64,000 nucleotides of DNA. Source: Rhodanobacter lindaniclasticus. Its GTDB lineage: Bacteria > Pseudomonadota > Gammaproteobacteria > Xanthomonadales > Rhodanobacteraceae. Positions 50,134 to 58,499 of the stretch are shown piece by piece. The notes beneath the pieces are model-generated. The model had not been told where the DNA came from. It saw only the letters and a list, made by a program, of their open reading frames with translations, and ran no database searches. The position numbers and the translations under genes are program-made. How positions within the stretch are numbered: position 1 is the first letter of the stretch; every line of letters begins with the position of its first letter. The stretch is taken from assembly GCF_004799035.1 (NCBI RefSeq), contig NZ_MWIO01000017.1:32926-96925 (forward strand), in the 5' to 3' direction.

Positions 50134-50164
50134 AAAAAAAGGATGCCCCGTTGCCGGGGCATCC
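50134..50164 (-). terminator. Rho-independent terminator of the TonB receptor gene
   Basis: Read on the minus strand: GGATGCCCC, loop of six, GGGGCATCC, then seven T. The stem is a perfect 9 bp. It is 54 bases after the receptor stop. Confidence 0.9.
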
Positions 50165-50217
50165 TCGGCGACAGGAGGGGAGGGACCCTGTCGCCGTTGG
50201 AGCAAACCGCGTGGAGC

Positions 50218-52638
50218 CTAGAACCAGAACCCGAACTGCACGCCGTAGGTGCGCGGCGGCAGGTACTGCGAGGTGAACGCCACGCTGCCGTCGGCCAGCA
50301 GGGTGCTGCCCGCCGCGTTGCTCTTGACCTTGCCGTCGCTGACGTTCTGCACGTAGGCGTTGATGTACCACTTGTCGCCGGGCTCGGTGTAACGCAGCGA
50401 GAGATCGCCGCGGGCATAGGCCTTCTGCTTGTCGCCTGCGCCGAAGTTGAACCAGCTGAGCCATTGGGCGCTCTGGTACTGCGCGCTGATCCGGGGTGTC
50501 AGGCGGCCGCCGCTGCTGAGCACGAAGTCGTGCTCGTAGATGGCGGTGAGCGACACGTTGGGAGCGTGCGGCAAGTCGTTGCCGGAGATGTCCATGCAGT
50601 TGTTGCTGATGGTCGACTCCGGCGGGCAGATGGTCGGCACGTAATAGTCGTTGCTGGCGGCGTACTTCTCCGTGCCCAGCTTCTTCTCGGGGATCAAGGA
50701 CAACACGAGGTTGGCGCGGTCGTTGGTCGACTGCCAGGCCAGCTCCGATTCGAAGCCGGCCACCTTGGTCTTGCCGCCGACGTTGGAGAAGCCGAGCCCG
50801 TGCGAACCGTCGGGATAGGTGACCGGTGCCGACAGCTGGTAGTTCTTGAACACTTCGTAATACGCGGCGCTGTTCCAGGTCAGGTGGCCGTCGAGGAACG
50901 CGAGCTTGGCGCCGATCTCGTAATTGGTCAGCGTCTCGGGCTGGTACAGGGCACCGCCATCCTGCGTGCCGCCGGATTTGTAGCCGGTCGATACGCTCGC
51001 GTAGATCATGCTGTTGGCGCCGACGTCATGGTTGATGCGCAGCAGCCAGGTGGGCTTGCTCTTGCTGTAGGTGGCGTCGTTGTGCTGGCTGATGGCGAAG
51101 CCGACGTCGCCAGGCTGCTGGCCGGGCGAGATGGGCTGCTGCGGGTAGGCCGGGTCGTAGGCCCAGCCCCAGTTGACGCCGCCGCGGTTCTCGCGCTTGT
51201 CGTGCGACCAGCGCGCGCCGCCGGTGAGGTGCCAGCTGTCGCTCATGTTCCAGGTGGCTTGGGCGAAGGCGGCGGTGGCGGTGACCAGTTCCTCGGGCTG
51301 GATGAACGAACCCTGCCAGCTGACGGTGCCCTGCTGCGTCCCGTTCATGATCGGGATGTCGAATCGCATGTTGTTGTTCTCGTGCTCGTAGTACGCGCCG
51401 AGAATCCAGTCCACCGTATTGTCGCCGCGGGACTTGAGGTTGAACTCGTGGCTGGAACTGATGTAGTTGGAGTGGTTGGTGCGGTCTTCCTGGTAGACGC
51501 CGTTGGTGGTGAAACTGGTCGGCACGTTGACGCCGCCGTCCTGGTCGAAATCACTCTTGCCCGAGTAGCGGCTGTAGCCGGCCACGTAGGTCAGCTCCAG
51601 GTTGTCGTTGATGACCCAGTCCATCCGGCTGCGTACCGAGTGCGAGCTGCGGTCCAGGTAGGGCGCCACGTCGATCAGCGCAGACCAGAAATCCTGCCCC
51701 GCGCGCGGGTGCTGCATCAGGTTCATGCCCGGCGTGCCGCGATCCTTGAAGTACTCGTACGACAGGTCCCACAGGAAGCTGTCGCTCGGCCGCCAGCGCG
51801 CGCTGATGCGCGCGGCGGATTGATCCTGGGAGTTGTACTTCTGGCCCTTCTGCACGAACAGGTTGGTGTCGATCGGCTGGAAGTTGGCCGGATCGCCGCC
51901 GGAGGCGAGATAGTTGGCCTGCTGCTGCGCCAGCGTCGGGATCTGTCCCACCGGATTCTGGTAATCGACGTAGCCGTCGTGCTGTTCGTGCACGGCGGCC
52001 ACGCGCATCGCGAAGGTGCTGCTGATCGGCAGGTTCACCGCCGCGCGCACGCCGCTCTGGTTGTAGTTGCCCAGCCCGATGCTGCCGTTGCCGTAGAAGC
52101 CGCCATCGATGTCGGGCTTGACCGTGTTGAAGCTGATCGCGCCGGCGGTGGAGTTGCGGCCCCACAGGGTGCCCTGCGGGCCACGCAGCACTTCCACGCT
52201 GTCCATGTCCAGCAGCAGGCTCGCGGCGGCTTCGGCACGCGGGGTGTACACGCCGTCGACGAAGGTGGCGACCTCCGGATCGGCATACTCGGTCTTGGCG
52301 CTGTCGTTGCCGATGCCGCGCAAGGTCAGCGTGACCACGCCATGGTCGCCCTGCGAGGTACCCTGCAGGCCGGGCACCAGCTTGGTCAGGTCCTGCACCG
52401 TCATCACACGCTCCTTGTCGAGCGTGTCGCCGCCGATCGCGGTGATGGCGATCGGGGTTTTCTGCAGCGGCGTCTCGCGCTTGGTCGCGGTGACCTGGAC
52501 GGCATCCAGATTCTTGACCTTGCTGGCGGAGGGAGCTTTCTCCGTCGGCTGGCTTGCCTGCTGGCCCGCCGCGTGGACCGCGGCCGATGCAAATACGGCG
52601 GTCACGGCGATGTGCAGCGCGGAATAGCGTAGTTTCAT
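50218..52638 (-). CDS. TonB-dependent receptor (carbohydrate-type)
   Basis: 806 residues. Signal peptide (SALHIAVTAVFASAAVHAA), plug domain with TonB-box-like VQVTATKRETPLQKTPIAITAI and the LRGPQGTLWGRNSTAGAISF block, then a 22-strand barrel ending YGVQFGFWF. There is no sigma-regulator extension. It carries a sugar polymer or glycoside across the outer membrane; locus context (GH3, GH39, halogenase, LacI) supports carbohydrate. The ATG at 52638 is divergent from the halogenase gene over two type A operators. A terminator follows. Confidence 0.92.
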   Translation of the reverse strand: MKLRYSALHIAVTAVFASAAVHAAGQQASQPTEKAPSASKVKNLDAVQVTATKRETPLQKTPIAITAIGGDTLDKERVMTVQDLTKLVPGLQGTSQGDHGVVTLTLRGIGNDSAKTEYADPEVATFVDGVYTPRAEAAASLLLDMDSVEVLRGPQGTLWGRNSTAGAISFNTVKPDIDGGFYGNGSIGLGNYNQSGVRAAVNLPISSTFAMRVAAVHEQHDGYVDYQNPVGQIPTLAQQQANYLASGGDPANFQPIDTNLFVQKGQKYNSQDQSAARISARWRPSDSFLWDLSYEYFKDRGTPGMNLMQHPRAGQDFWSALIDVAPYLDRSSHSVRSRMDWVINDNLELTYVAGYSRYSGKSDFDQDGGVNVPTSFTTNGVYQEDRTNHSNYISSSHEFNLKSRGDNTVDWILGAYYEHENNNMRFDIPIMNGTQQGTVSWQGSFIQPEELVTATAAFAQATWNMSDSWHLTGGARWSHDKRENRGGVNWGWAYDPAYPQQPISPGQQPGDVGFAISQHNDATYSKSKPTWLLRINHDVGANSMIYASVSTGYKSGGTQDGGALYQPETLTNYEIGAKLAFLDGHLTWNSAAYYEVFKNYQLSAPVTYPDGSHGLGFSNVGGKTKVAGFESELAWQSTNDRANLVLSLIPEKKLGTEKYAASNDYYVPTICPPESTISNNCMDISGNDLPHAPNVSLTAIYEHDFVLSSGGRLTPRISAQYQSAQWLSWFNFGAGDKQKAYARGDLSLRYTEPGDKWYINAYVQNVSDGKVKSNAAGSTLLADGSVAFTSQYLPPRTYGVQFGFWF

Positions 52639-52680
52639 GGTCTCCCTCTCCCCAATATCGTGAGCATGCGGTAGGCTGGG

Positions 52681-52694
52681 TGATAGCGCTGTCA
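52681..52694. promoter_or_regulatory. Operator type A with one mismatch (TGATAGCGCTGTCA)
   Basis: One base differs from the perfect palindrome. Its centre is 22 bases from the centre of the perfect copy at 52703, two helical turns, so two repressor dimers could bind on the same face. Confidence 0.7.
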
Positions 52695-52702
52695 ATTCAA
52701 TA

Positions 52703-52716
52703 TGACAGCGCTGTCA
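52703..52716. promoter_or_regulatory. Palindromic operator, type A (TGACAGCGCTGTCA)
   Basis: Perfect copy between the divergent receptor and halogenase starts, 64 bases from the receptor and 61 from the halogenase. Together with 52681 it can control both genes. Confidence 0.75.
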
Positions 52717-52777
52717 ATCCGGATCCTACTGCGAATATCTCGAATTTGCTTGCTGCATGGCAGCAGGGGAGGGATTC

Positions 52778-54370
52778 ATGCCGCGAATCAAGAAAGTACT
52801 GGTCGTGGGAGGCGGCACGGCCGGCTGGCTGGCCGCCTGCTATCTGGCCAAGGCGATGAACAGCGCGGCGCCGGACAGCGTCCAGGTGGAACTGGTCGAG
52901 TCGCCGAACATCCGCCTGCTCGGCGTCGGCGAGGCGACCTTCCCCTCGATCCGCGGCACGCTGGCGGCGATCGGCCTGGACGAACGCCGGTTCCTGGTCG
53001 GCGCCACGGCGACGTTCAAGCAGGGCATCCAGTACGTCAACTGGGTACGGCCGCCGGGCACGCCCGGCGCGGATCGTTTCTTCCATCCCTTCAATACGCC
53101 CAGCCGCCGGCCGGGCAGCCCCGAGCTGTTGCCGTACTGGCTGCTGGGCGCGGCGCCCGCCGGCACGCCGTTCGCCGAGGCGGTGACCATGCAGAGCCGC
53201 CTGGTCGAGCACGGGCGCGCGCCGAAGCACGCCTCCGATGCCGATTACCAGGCGCCGATGAACCATGCCTACCACTTCGACGCGGCCGCCTTCGCCGCCA
53301 CGCTGGCGGAGCATGGCCAGGGCCTGGGCGTGAAGCGCCACCTGGCCACGGTGGAGCGCACGGAGCTGGACGAGCGGGGCAACATCGCGCGAGTGGTCAC
53401 TGCCGAGCTCGGTGCGCTCACGGCCGACCTCTACGTGGATTGCACCGGCTTGCGTGGCAGCCTGATCGGCGGCGCCATGCGGTCCGCGTTCCGCAGCCGC
53501 CGCGACGTGTTGTTCGTCGATCGTGCGGTGGCCTTGCAGGTGCCATATCCGGCACCGGATACCCCGATCCTGCCGTACACCCGGGCCACGGCGCAGTCGG
53601 CCGGCTGGATCTGGGATATCGGCCTGCAGCAGCGCCGCGGCATCGGCCACGTCTATTCGTCGCGGCACATGGATGCCACGCAAGCCGAGGAGATCGCGCG
53701 CCGCTACGTCGGTGCGGCGGCCGACAAGCTGGAAGCCCAGCACCTGAAGTTCGAGACCGGTTATCGCCCGGAACACTGGCGCGGGAACTGCGTGGCGGTC
53801 GGGCTGGCCGGCGGGTTCGTCGAGCCGCTGGAATCCACCGGCATCGCGCTGGTCGAACTGGCGGTGTGCATGCTGACCCACCTGTTTCCGGCCGATCACG
53901 ACGACATGGAACGCACGGCGCGGCGATTCAACGAGATGATGGTGGCGCGCTACGAGCGCATCATCGATTTCATCAAGATGCACTACTGCCTGTCGCAGCG
54001 GCGCGACTCGGCATTCTGGATCGACAACAGCAACCCGGCCAGCATCCCGCAGTCGCTGCGCGATCGCCTGCAGTTGTGGCGGCGTCGCCCGCCGCACCGG
54101 CTGGACTTCGTCACCGACCTGGAGATGTTCATGCCGGCGAGCTGGCAATACGTGCTCTACGGCATGGAGTTCAAGACCGACCTCGAGCACGCGCGCAGCG
54201 CCTGGCCGCAGATGGACGAAGCGCGGCGCGAGTTCGCGATGATCCAGCAGATGGCAGGCCGTGCGTTGCAGGACCTGCCCGATCATCGGGCGCTGGTGGA
54301 GCAGTTGTGCCGGCAACATGCGCAGCGAAACCCGGTGCGCGCAGGCGAACCGGTGGCGATCGGCGGTTGA
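52778..54370 (+). CDS. Tryptophan 7-halogenase family flavoprotein
   Basis: 530 residues. The FAD loop VGGGTAGWLAA is at about 10-20, catalytic Lys 81 in ATFKQGIQYVNW, the WxWxI motif WIWDI at 277-281, and Glu 352 in EPLESTGIAL. These match PrnA-type halogenases. The ATG at 52778 has GGGGAGGG before it. In Caulobacter- and Xanthomonas-like bacteria such genes sit beside sugar TonB receptors; the role there is not established, and the real substrate may not be tryptophan. Shares two operators with the receptor. Confidence 0.9.
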   Translation: MPRIKKVLVVGGGTAGWLAACYLAKAMNSAAPDSVQVELVESPNIRLLGVGEATFPSIRGTLAAIGLDERRFLVGATATFKQGIQYVNWVRPPGTPGADRFFHPFNTPSRRPGSPELLPYWLLGAAPAGTPFAEAVTMQSRLVEHGRAPKHASDADYQAPMNHAYHFDAAAFAATLAEHGQGLGVKRHLATVERTELDERGNIARVVTAELGALTADLYVDCTGLRGSLIGGAMRSAFRSRRDVLFVDRAVALQVPYPAPDTPILPYTRATAQSAGWIWDIGLQQRRGIGHVYSSRHMDATQAEEIARRYVGAAADKLEAQHLKFETGYRPEHWRGNCVAVGLAGGFVEPLESTGIALVELAVCMLTHLFPADHDDMERTARRFNEMMVARYERIIDFIKMHYCLSQRRDSAFWIDNSNPASIPQSLRDRLQLWRRRPPHRLDFVTDLEMFMPASWQYVLYGMEFKTDLEHARSAWPQMDEARREFAMIQQMAGRALQDLPDHRALVEQLCRQHAQRNPVRAGEPVAIGG

Positions 54371-54376
54371 CGCCCC

Positions 54377-54395
54377 GGCGCGCGTGAGGCGCGCC
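54377..54395. terminator. Hairpin between convergent genes
   Basis: GGCGCGC, loop GTGAG, GCGCGCC between the halogenase and GH39 stops. It could serve both directions but lacks T runs. Confidence 0.4.
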
Positions 54396-54399
54396 GACC

Positions 54400-55947
54400 T
54401 CAGCGCAACTCGACGACCACCAGCCCCTGCGGCGGGATGTCGAGCTGCAGCTTGCCGTCGTGCAGCGCGACGCGCTGCGGCGGCGCCATCTCGCCCGCCT
54501 TGCGCAAGGCTGCGATCTGCGCGCGGCTGGGGAAGTCGGGGCGGCCCATCCGGTCGAACGCGGCCACCGCGTTGCCGTGATCTTCGTCCAGTCGCCACAC
54601 GGTGGCGTGTGCGCCGGCCGCAAGATTCCGCACGTCGACGCTGAAGTGCTTGCTGGTGCCCGTGGGCTTGCCCGGCGTGTAGCTGGCGGTGTCGCCCACC
54701 GGCGGCGCGTAGTTCCACAGCGCCAGCACCACGGTGCCGTCATCGCGCCTGGTCGCCAGGGCCGAGTCGGAGTCCGATTTCAGCTGGCGATCGCCCAGCT
54801 TGTGCAGCATCGCGAAGGCGTTGAACGCGGGCTTGGGGATGCGCCGCGCGGCGATCAGGCCGAAGCCGCCGTAGAACGGATTGCGCACCACGCCCTGTTC
54901 CTCGAACACGTCGGAGAACGACCAGTAGCTCATGATCTGGATCTTGCCGGCGCACTCGCGGATCGTGTTGGCCATCCACGGGCCCATGAACACGGTGTCG
55001 GTGACGTTGGGCAGGTTGGCGTAGCTGGCGTTGTACTCGCTGAATACCAGCGGCATCTGCGGATACGGCGAGGCGAGGATTTCCTTGTGCACCTTGTCCA
55101 CCGTGCGGCAGACCATGTCGCGGCGCGGGATGTGCTCGTCGCTGTGGAACACGTTTTGCGCGGTGTCGTCGCCGTAGACGTGGGTGCTGAGGAAATCGAC
55201 CGGCACGTTGTTCTTCTTCGTGTGCGCCAGAAACTCGGTGGCCCACGCGCCCTGTGCCGTGGCCGGGCCGCCGACGCGCAGGCGCGGGTTCACCGCCTTC
55301 AGCGCGCGCGCGGTGTGGTCGTACAGCGTGTAGTAGGTGGACTGCTTCGGCTCGCCGGCCCAGAAGCCGATGTTCGGCTCGTTCCACACCTCGAAGTACC
55401 AGCTGGCCACCTCGTCGATGCCGTAACGCGCGACCAGGTGGCGGGCGAAGGCGGTGATCATCGCGTCCCATTCGGCGTAGTTCTTCGGCGGCGCGCGGTT
55501 GGGGTGGTACCAGAATTCCTGCAGCTCGTTCGGGTCGGAGGTCAGCGCCCGCGGCATGAAGCCCAGCTCGATGAAGGGCTTCACGCCGTGCTCGAGCAGG
55601 CCGTCGTAGATCTGGTCGATGTAGGAGAAGTTGTAGCGGATCGAGCCGTCCGGATCGCGGTTCACCATGCCCACGTCGTGGTCGAAGATGCCGTGGAAGC
55701 GGATGTAGCTGAAGCCGGTGGCATCGCGCACCGCGTCCAGATCCTTGCGGTAATCGTCGCGCAGCGACAGCGAGGCGCGGCCGGAGCCGAACATGGTTTC
55801 CCAGAAATGCGGGAACGGCGTGCCGGCGGCTTGCGCGTCGACGCGGATCTGTACGGAAGCCGGCGTGGCCGCGGCGGCGCCGCCGACCAGCAGGGCGCTG
55901 GCGCACACGGCGAGGAAGAACTGGCGGAAGGCGGTCGGGAGGCGCAT
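54400..55947 (-). CDS. xynB: GH39 family beta-xylosidase
   Basis: 515 residues. Signal peptide (FFLAVCASALLVGGAAAA), then a GH-A clan barrel: RFHGIFDHDVGMVNRD, acid/base E190 in FEVWNEPN, nucleophile E304 in LVFSEYNAS. A C-terminal beta-sandwich follows. GH39 enzymes release xylose from xylo-oligosaccharides. Its promoter has its own operator (type C, 56004), different from the receptor's. The gene name is by family; other GH39 activities are possible. Confidence 0.88.
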   Translation of the reverse strand: MRLPTAFRQFFLAVCASALLVGGAAAATPASVQIRVDAQAAGTPFPHFWETMFGSGRASLSLRDDYRKDLDAVRDATGFSYIRFHGIFDHDVGMVNRDPDGSIRYNFSYIDQIYDGLLEHGVKPFIELGFMPRALTSDPNELQEFWYHPNRAPPKNYAEWDAMITAFARHLVARYGIDEVASWYFEVWNEPNIGFWAGEPKQSTYYTLYDHTARALKAVNPRLRVGGPATAQGAWATEFLAHTKKNNVPVDFLSTHVYGDDTAQNVFHSDEHIPRRDMVCRTVDKVHKEILASPYPQMPLVFSEYNASYANLPNVTDTVFMGPWMANTIRECAGKIQIMSYWSFSDVFEEQGVVRNPFYGGFGLIAARRIPKPAFNAFAMLHKLGDRQLKSDSDSALATRRDDGTVVLALWNYAPPVGDTASYTPGKPTGTSKHFSVDVRNLAAGAHATVWRLDEDHGNAVAAFDRMGRPDFPSRAQIAALRKAGEMAPPQRVALHDGKLQLDIPPQGLVVVELR

Positions 55948-56003
55948 CGGGGATTCCTCGTCGTCAGCGGAGCTTGGGCCTATCGGGGCAGGGCGGCGTA
56001 GCG

Positions 56004-56019
56004 ATGTAAACGTTTACAT
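56004..56019. promoter_or_regulatory. Palindromic operator, type C (ATGTAAACGTTTACAT)
   Basis: A perfect 16-bp palindrome with a central ACGT, 56 bases before the GH39 start. It is of LacI-family form but unlike types A and B, so a third regulator, not in this window, may act here. Confidence 0.7.
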
Positions 56020-56203
56020 GCCGGCCGCCGCAGTATCTTGCAGTCGGCGCGTGGCGTCCAGTGAGGGCGTTGCCTGTATGAGGTTTCGACAGCGGGCGTG
56101 AAGCCGTGCTTCCTTCTGGGGGACGGTGCCGGCAGGCAAATGGGATGCTCTTGATATTGCTCGGGAGAGCGCCCCCATCAGCCCTACGGGCAGCGAGGCT
56201 GCT

Positions 56204-56227
56204 CAAGACGGCAATCCTGCCGTCTTG
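56204..56227 (-). terminator. Strong hairpin after the cupin gene
   Basis: CAAGACGGCA, loop ATCC, TGCCGTCTTG: a perfect 10-bp stem located 44 bases beyond the cupin stop. No T run follows on the minus strand. Confidence 0.5.
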
Positions 56228-56270
56228 TCCCTGCCATGCGGGGGAAGCAAGATCAACTGACTACCGTCGC

Positions 56271-56696
56271 TCAGCCGTCCGACGCATCGCCCAACGGGTT
56301 CTCGGCGAACCACTCCACCAATTGCGGCATCTTGCGTTCGAAGCCGGCCGGCGTGTTGATGCAGATGAAGCCGCAGACCTCGGCGCCGCGGTTCTCGAAG
56401 TCGTGCGGCGTGCCACCGGGGATCAGCGCGTAACTGCCGCGCGGAGCGTCCGCCGGCTCGCCGTCGATGTGCAGGTTCAACGTGCCGGCCAGTACGTAGT
56501 AGATGTGGTCGTCGTCGTGCGCGTGGGCGCCCGGGCCGCCGGTGTGCGGTTGCAGCCACCACTCCGACAGCGAGTAGCGTTCCGCCGTCTCCTCGCCATC
56601 GGCATGGAACTCCGCGCGCATCCGGCCCATGTCGTAGCTGCGGCCCTCGCCGGGTCGCACGATGCGTGGTTTTCTGGCGGTGGTCGGGATGTTCAT
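56271..56696 (-). CDS. Cupin domain protein
   Basis: 141 residues, one beta-barrel. Motif 1 is GAHAHDDDHIYYVLAGTLNLHIDG with metal ligands near H58, H60 and H64; motif 2 is GGTPHDFENRG (H about 98). Small single-cupin proteins bind a metal and may be isomerases, dioxygenases or sensors. The start at 56696 gives a short polar N-terminus. The next gene on the strand is the membrane protein at 56737. Confidence 0.82.
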   Translation of the reverse strand: MNIPTTARKPRIVRPGEGRSYDMGRMRAEFHADGEETAERYSLSEWWLQPHTGGPGAHAHDDDHIYYVLAGTLNLHIDGEPADAPRGSYALIPGGTPHDFENRGAEVCGFICINTPAGFERKMPQLVEWFAENPLGDASDG

Positions 56697-56736
56697 GGCG
56701 TCCTCCTCGGGTTTCACGGGCCGACTGGGCGGCTCC

Positions 56737-57141
56737 TCACGGGATGCGCGCCGGCTGACGCACCGGCAGCGACTGCAACAGGCCAAAACCCAGCTCGAAG
56801 ACCAGGAACAGGGCAATGATCGCGCTCGCCCCGTGGGCCAGCGCATAGCCTTGCCACGTCGCGAAGAGCAGGCGCGCTGCCGCATCGTAGCGCCCGAAGC
56901 GTACCTGCGGATCGCGCCAGCGCAACACTGCCCATACCAGCACCAGCGAGCCCAGCAGATTGACCATCAACATGTGCATCGGTGCAAACGGCGGCAGGCT
57001 GCCCGGCCAGCCGGCCGTGAGTCGCAGCAGCAGCGCATGCAGCCAGGCAAAGGTCCACGGCGTGGCGAACGCCGCGGTCACCAGGATGTCGTAGCCGGCA
57101 CTGGCGCGCACCAATCGGCGATAAGATGATTCGCTCCACAT
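56737..57141 (-). CDS. Small membrane protein, probably MerR-controlled
   Basis: 134 residues with four hydrophobic helices (ILVTAAFATPWTFAWLHALLL, MLMVNLLGSLVLVWAVL, LLFATWQGYALAHGASAIIALFLVFELGFGLLQ). No family recognised with confidence. A MerR-type promoter (57177-57206) points at it, and the cupin gene follows 40 bases after its stop, so the two may be co-transcribed. Confidence 0.65.
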   Translation of the reverse strand: MWSESSYRRLVRASAGYDILVTAAFATPWTFAWLHALLLRLTAGWPGSLPPFAPMHMLMVNLLGSLVLVWAVLRWRDPQVRFGRYDAAARLLFATWQGYALAHGASAIIALFLVFELGFGLLQSLPVRQPARIP

Positions 57142-57153
57142 GTTGCTGCTCCG

Positions 57154-57591
57154 ATGTTTCGTATGGGAAACGCCACGCTAGACCCTCGTGTTAACCCCAA
57201 GGTCAAGCCCTCAGCCGGCCGCGCGTCGCCGCCCCTGCTGATCGGCAAGCTTGCCGCCGCCACCGGAGTCGGCCGCGACGGCTTGCGCTTCTACGAGTCG
57301 CTGGGGCTGATCGCCTCGCGCCGCGGGCCCAATGGCTATCGCCAGTACGCGGCGGAGACGGTGGATTTCGTGCGCTACATCAAGACCGCGCAGCGCCTGG
57401 GCTTCACCCTCGCCGAGATCCGCCAGCACGCGCACGCGCTGCGCGATCAGGCCGATACGGACGTGGCCGTGGCGGCACTTCTGGCACAGCGCATCGAGAT
57501 GGTCGACGAACGCATCCGCCAGCTCGGCGCGTTGAACGACGAGCTGCGCCGCCGCCTCGGCACGGCATGCCCGATGGCGGCCGCGGATTGA
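57154..57591 (+). CDS. MerR-family transcriptional regulator
   Basis: 145 residues (143 from ATG 57163). The winged helix-turn-helix LLIGKLAAATGVGRDGLRFYESLGLIASRRGPNGYRQY starts only at about residue 28; a family protein normally starts close to it. The first 27 residues are coded by DNA that also looks like a MerR promoter (57177-57206). No in-frame ATG, GTG or TTG lies closer. The tail has a coiled-coil helix and one cysteine (TACPMAAAD), so the ligand is not a classical multi-Cys metal site. Confidence 0.82.
   Translation: MFRMGNATLDPRVNPKVKPSAGRASPPLLIGKLAAATGVGRDGLRFYESLGLIASRRGPNGYRQYAAETVDFVRYIKTAQRLGFTLAEIRQHAHALRDQADTDVAVAALLAQRIEMVDERIRQLGALNDELRRRLGTACPMAAAD
57177..57206 (-). promoter_or_regulatory. 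MerR-type promoter reading toward the membrane-protein gene
   Basis: On the minus strand TTGACC (57206-57201), an 18-base spacer centred on GTTAAC, then TCTAGC (57182-57177). A partial dyad ACCTTGGGG-TTAA-CACGAGGGT fills the spacer. Overlong spacers with a central dyad are the mark of MerR-activated promoters. It overlaps the start of the merR coding frame. Confidence 0.5.
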
Positions 57592-57612
57592 GCGGACGGA
57601 TCCCGCGATCGG

Positions 57613-58344
57613 TCAGCGAGCCCCACCCGCCTCCGTGTCCTTCGGCGGGTTGATGGTCAGTCCGATCAGCCGCGACACCACCAGGGCCAGATACATCACG
57701 CCGACGAACATCTCCAGCGCGGCCACCGCGCGGGCATGCACGGTGATCGGGATGACGTCGCCGATCCCCGTGCTGGACAGCAACGCGAAACTGAGGAACA
57801 CCAGCTCGGTCCAGGTGCGCGGTGCCTGCGGGTCGATCGCGGCGGAAAAACAGCCAGGCTGCAGCGTCTGGCACAGCACGAACACGAAGGTGAACGCCCA
57901 CGCCAGCAGGGTGAACGTCGCGCCTGCGGCAAACAGCTCGTCGGTGGTGGCGCGCCGGTCGGCCAGCATGTAGGCGATCAGGCAACCGGCCGCGTAGAAG
58001 TAGAACAGCGCCTCCAGCGCCGCCCACCAGGGCCGCAGCGCCGGCAGCTCCAGCGTCAGGCCCATCACGTTCAATACCACCGCCGGCACCGCGATCGCCA
58101 GGCTCGCCCAGCCGCGTCCGCGCGTGCGCTGCACCATCGCGATCGTCAGCAGCAACACCACCACACCGAACGCGCCGAACAACGCGCGCGCCGAATGCGT
58201 CTGCTCGATGAACGGATACAGCAGCAAGCCGGCCAGCTGCACCAGCAGGAGGATCGCCGAGGGATGGCGGATCACCGTGGCCACCCAGCGTGGCCGGGCG
58301 ATGCGCGAAGTGTGGTGGTCGGAGGCGTTCGCGGTCTGGTTCAT
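57613..58344 (-). CDS. Ion-channel-like membrane protein
   Basis: 243 residues with about six helices. After four helices a pore-like loop FALLSSTGIGDVIPITVHARAVA is followed by a last helix (ALEMFVGVMYLALVVSRLIGL). TGIGD takes the place of the TVGYGD potassium-filter motif. This is the two-helix pore arrangement of bacterial potassium-channel-like proteins, with a non-canonical filter. Ion preference cannot be given. Confidence 0.75.
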   Translation of the reverse strand: MNQTANASDHHTSRIARPRWVATVIRHPSAILLLVQLAGLLLYPFIEQTHSARALFGAFGVVVLLLTIAMVQRTRGRGWASLAIAVPAVVLNVMGLTLELPALRPWWAALEALFYFYAAGCLIAYMLADRRATTDELFAAGATFTLLAWAFTFVFVLCQTLQPGCFSAAIDPQAPRTWTELVFLSFALLSSTGIGDVIPITVHARAVAALEMFVGVMYLALVVSRLIGLTINPPKDTEAGGAR

Positions 58345-58380
58345 GCGTGCTCCTGCGTTTCAACGAAAGGAAGTTCGAAC

Positions 58381-58426
58381 GCGGGAATTCGTCTTGATCT
58401 TGCGGGGCGCACCAGAGATTCCCGCA
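58381..58426. repeat. Short inverted repeat with GGGAAT/ATTCCC arms
   Basis: GCGGGAATTC and GA-GATTCCCGC face each other across 27 bases. The right arm is followed by ATTCGCTGGGATGACG, like the short mobile hairpins often seen between genes in xanthomonads. Confidence 0.45.
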
Positions 58427-58499
58427 TTCGCTGGGATGACGTCACTGGGCCTACCGAACTCTCCGCGAGGCTCGGCACAAGACATCTTCTCGCCCGCCC

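Larger units (their letters stand above)
49845..50217. other. Convergent gap between GH3 and TonB receptor genes
   Basis: 373 bases with no credible gene. It holds the hairpin repeat at 49861-49894 and the receptor gene's terminator at 50134-50164. Confidence 0.5.
55948..56270. other. Intergenic region between GH39 and cupin genes
   Basis: 323 bases with no gene. It holds the type C operator at 56004-56019 and a hairpin at 56204-56227. Confidence 0.5.
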
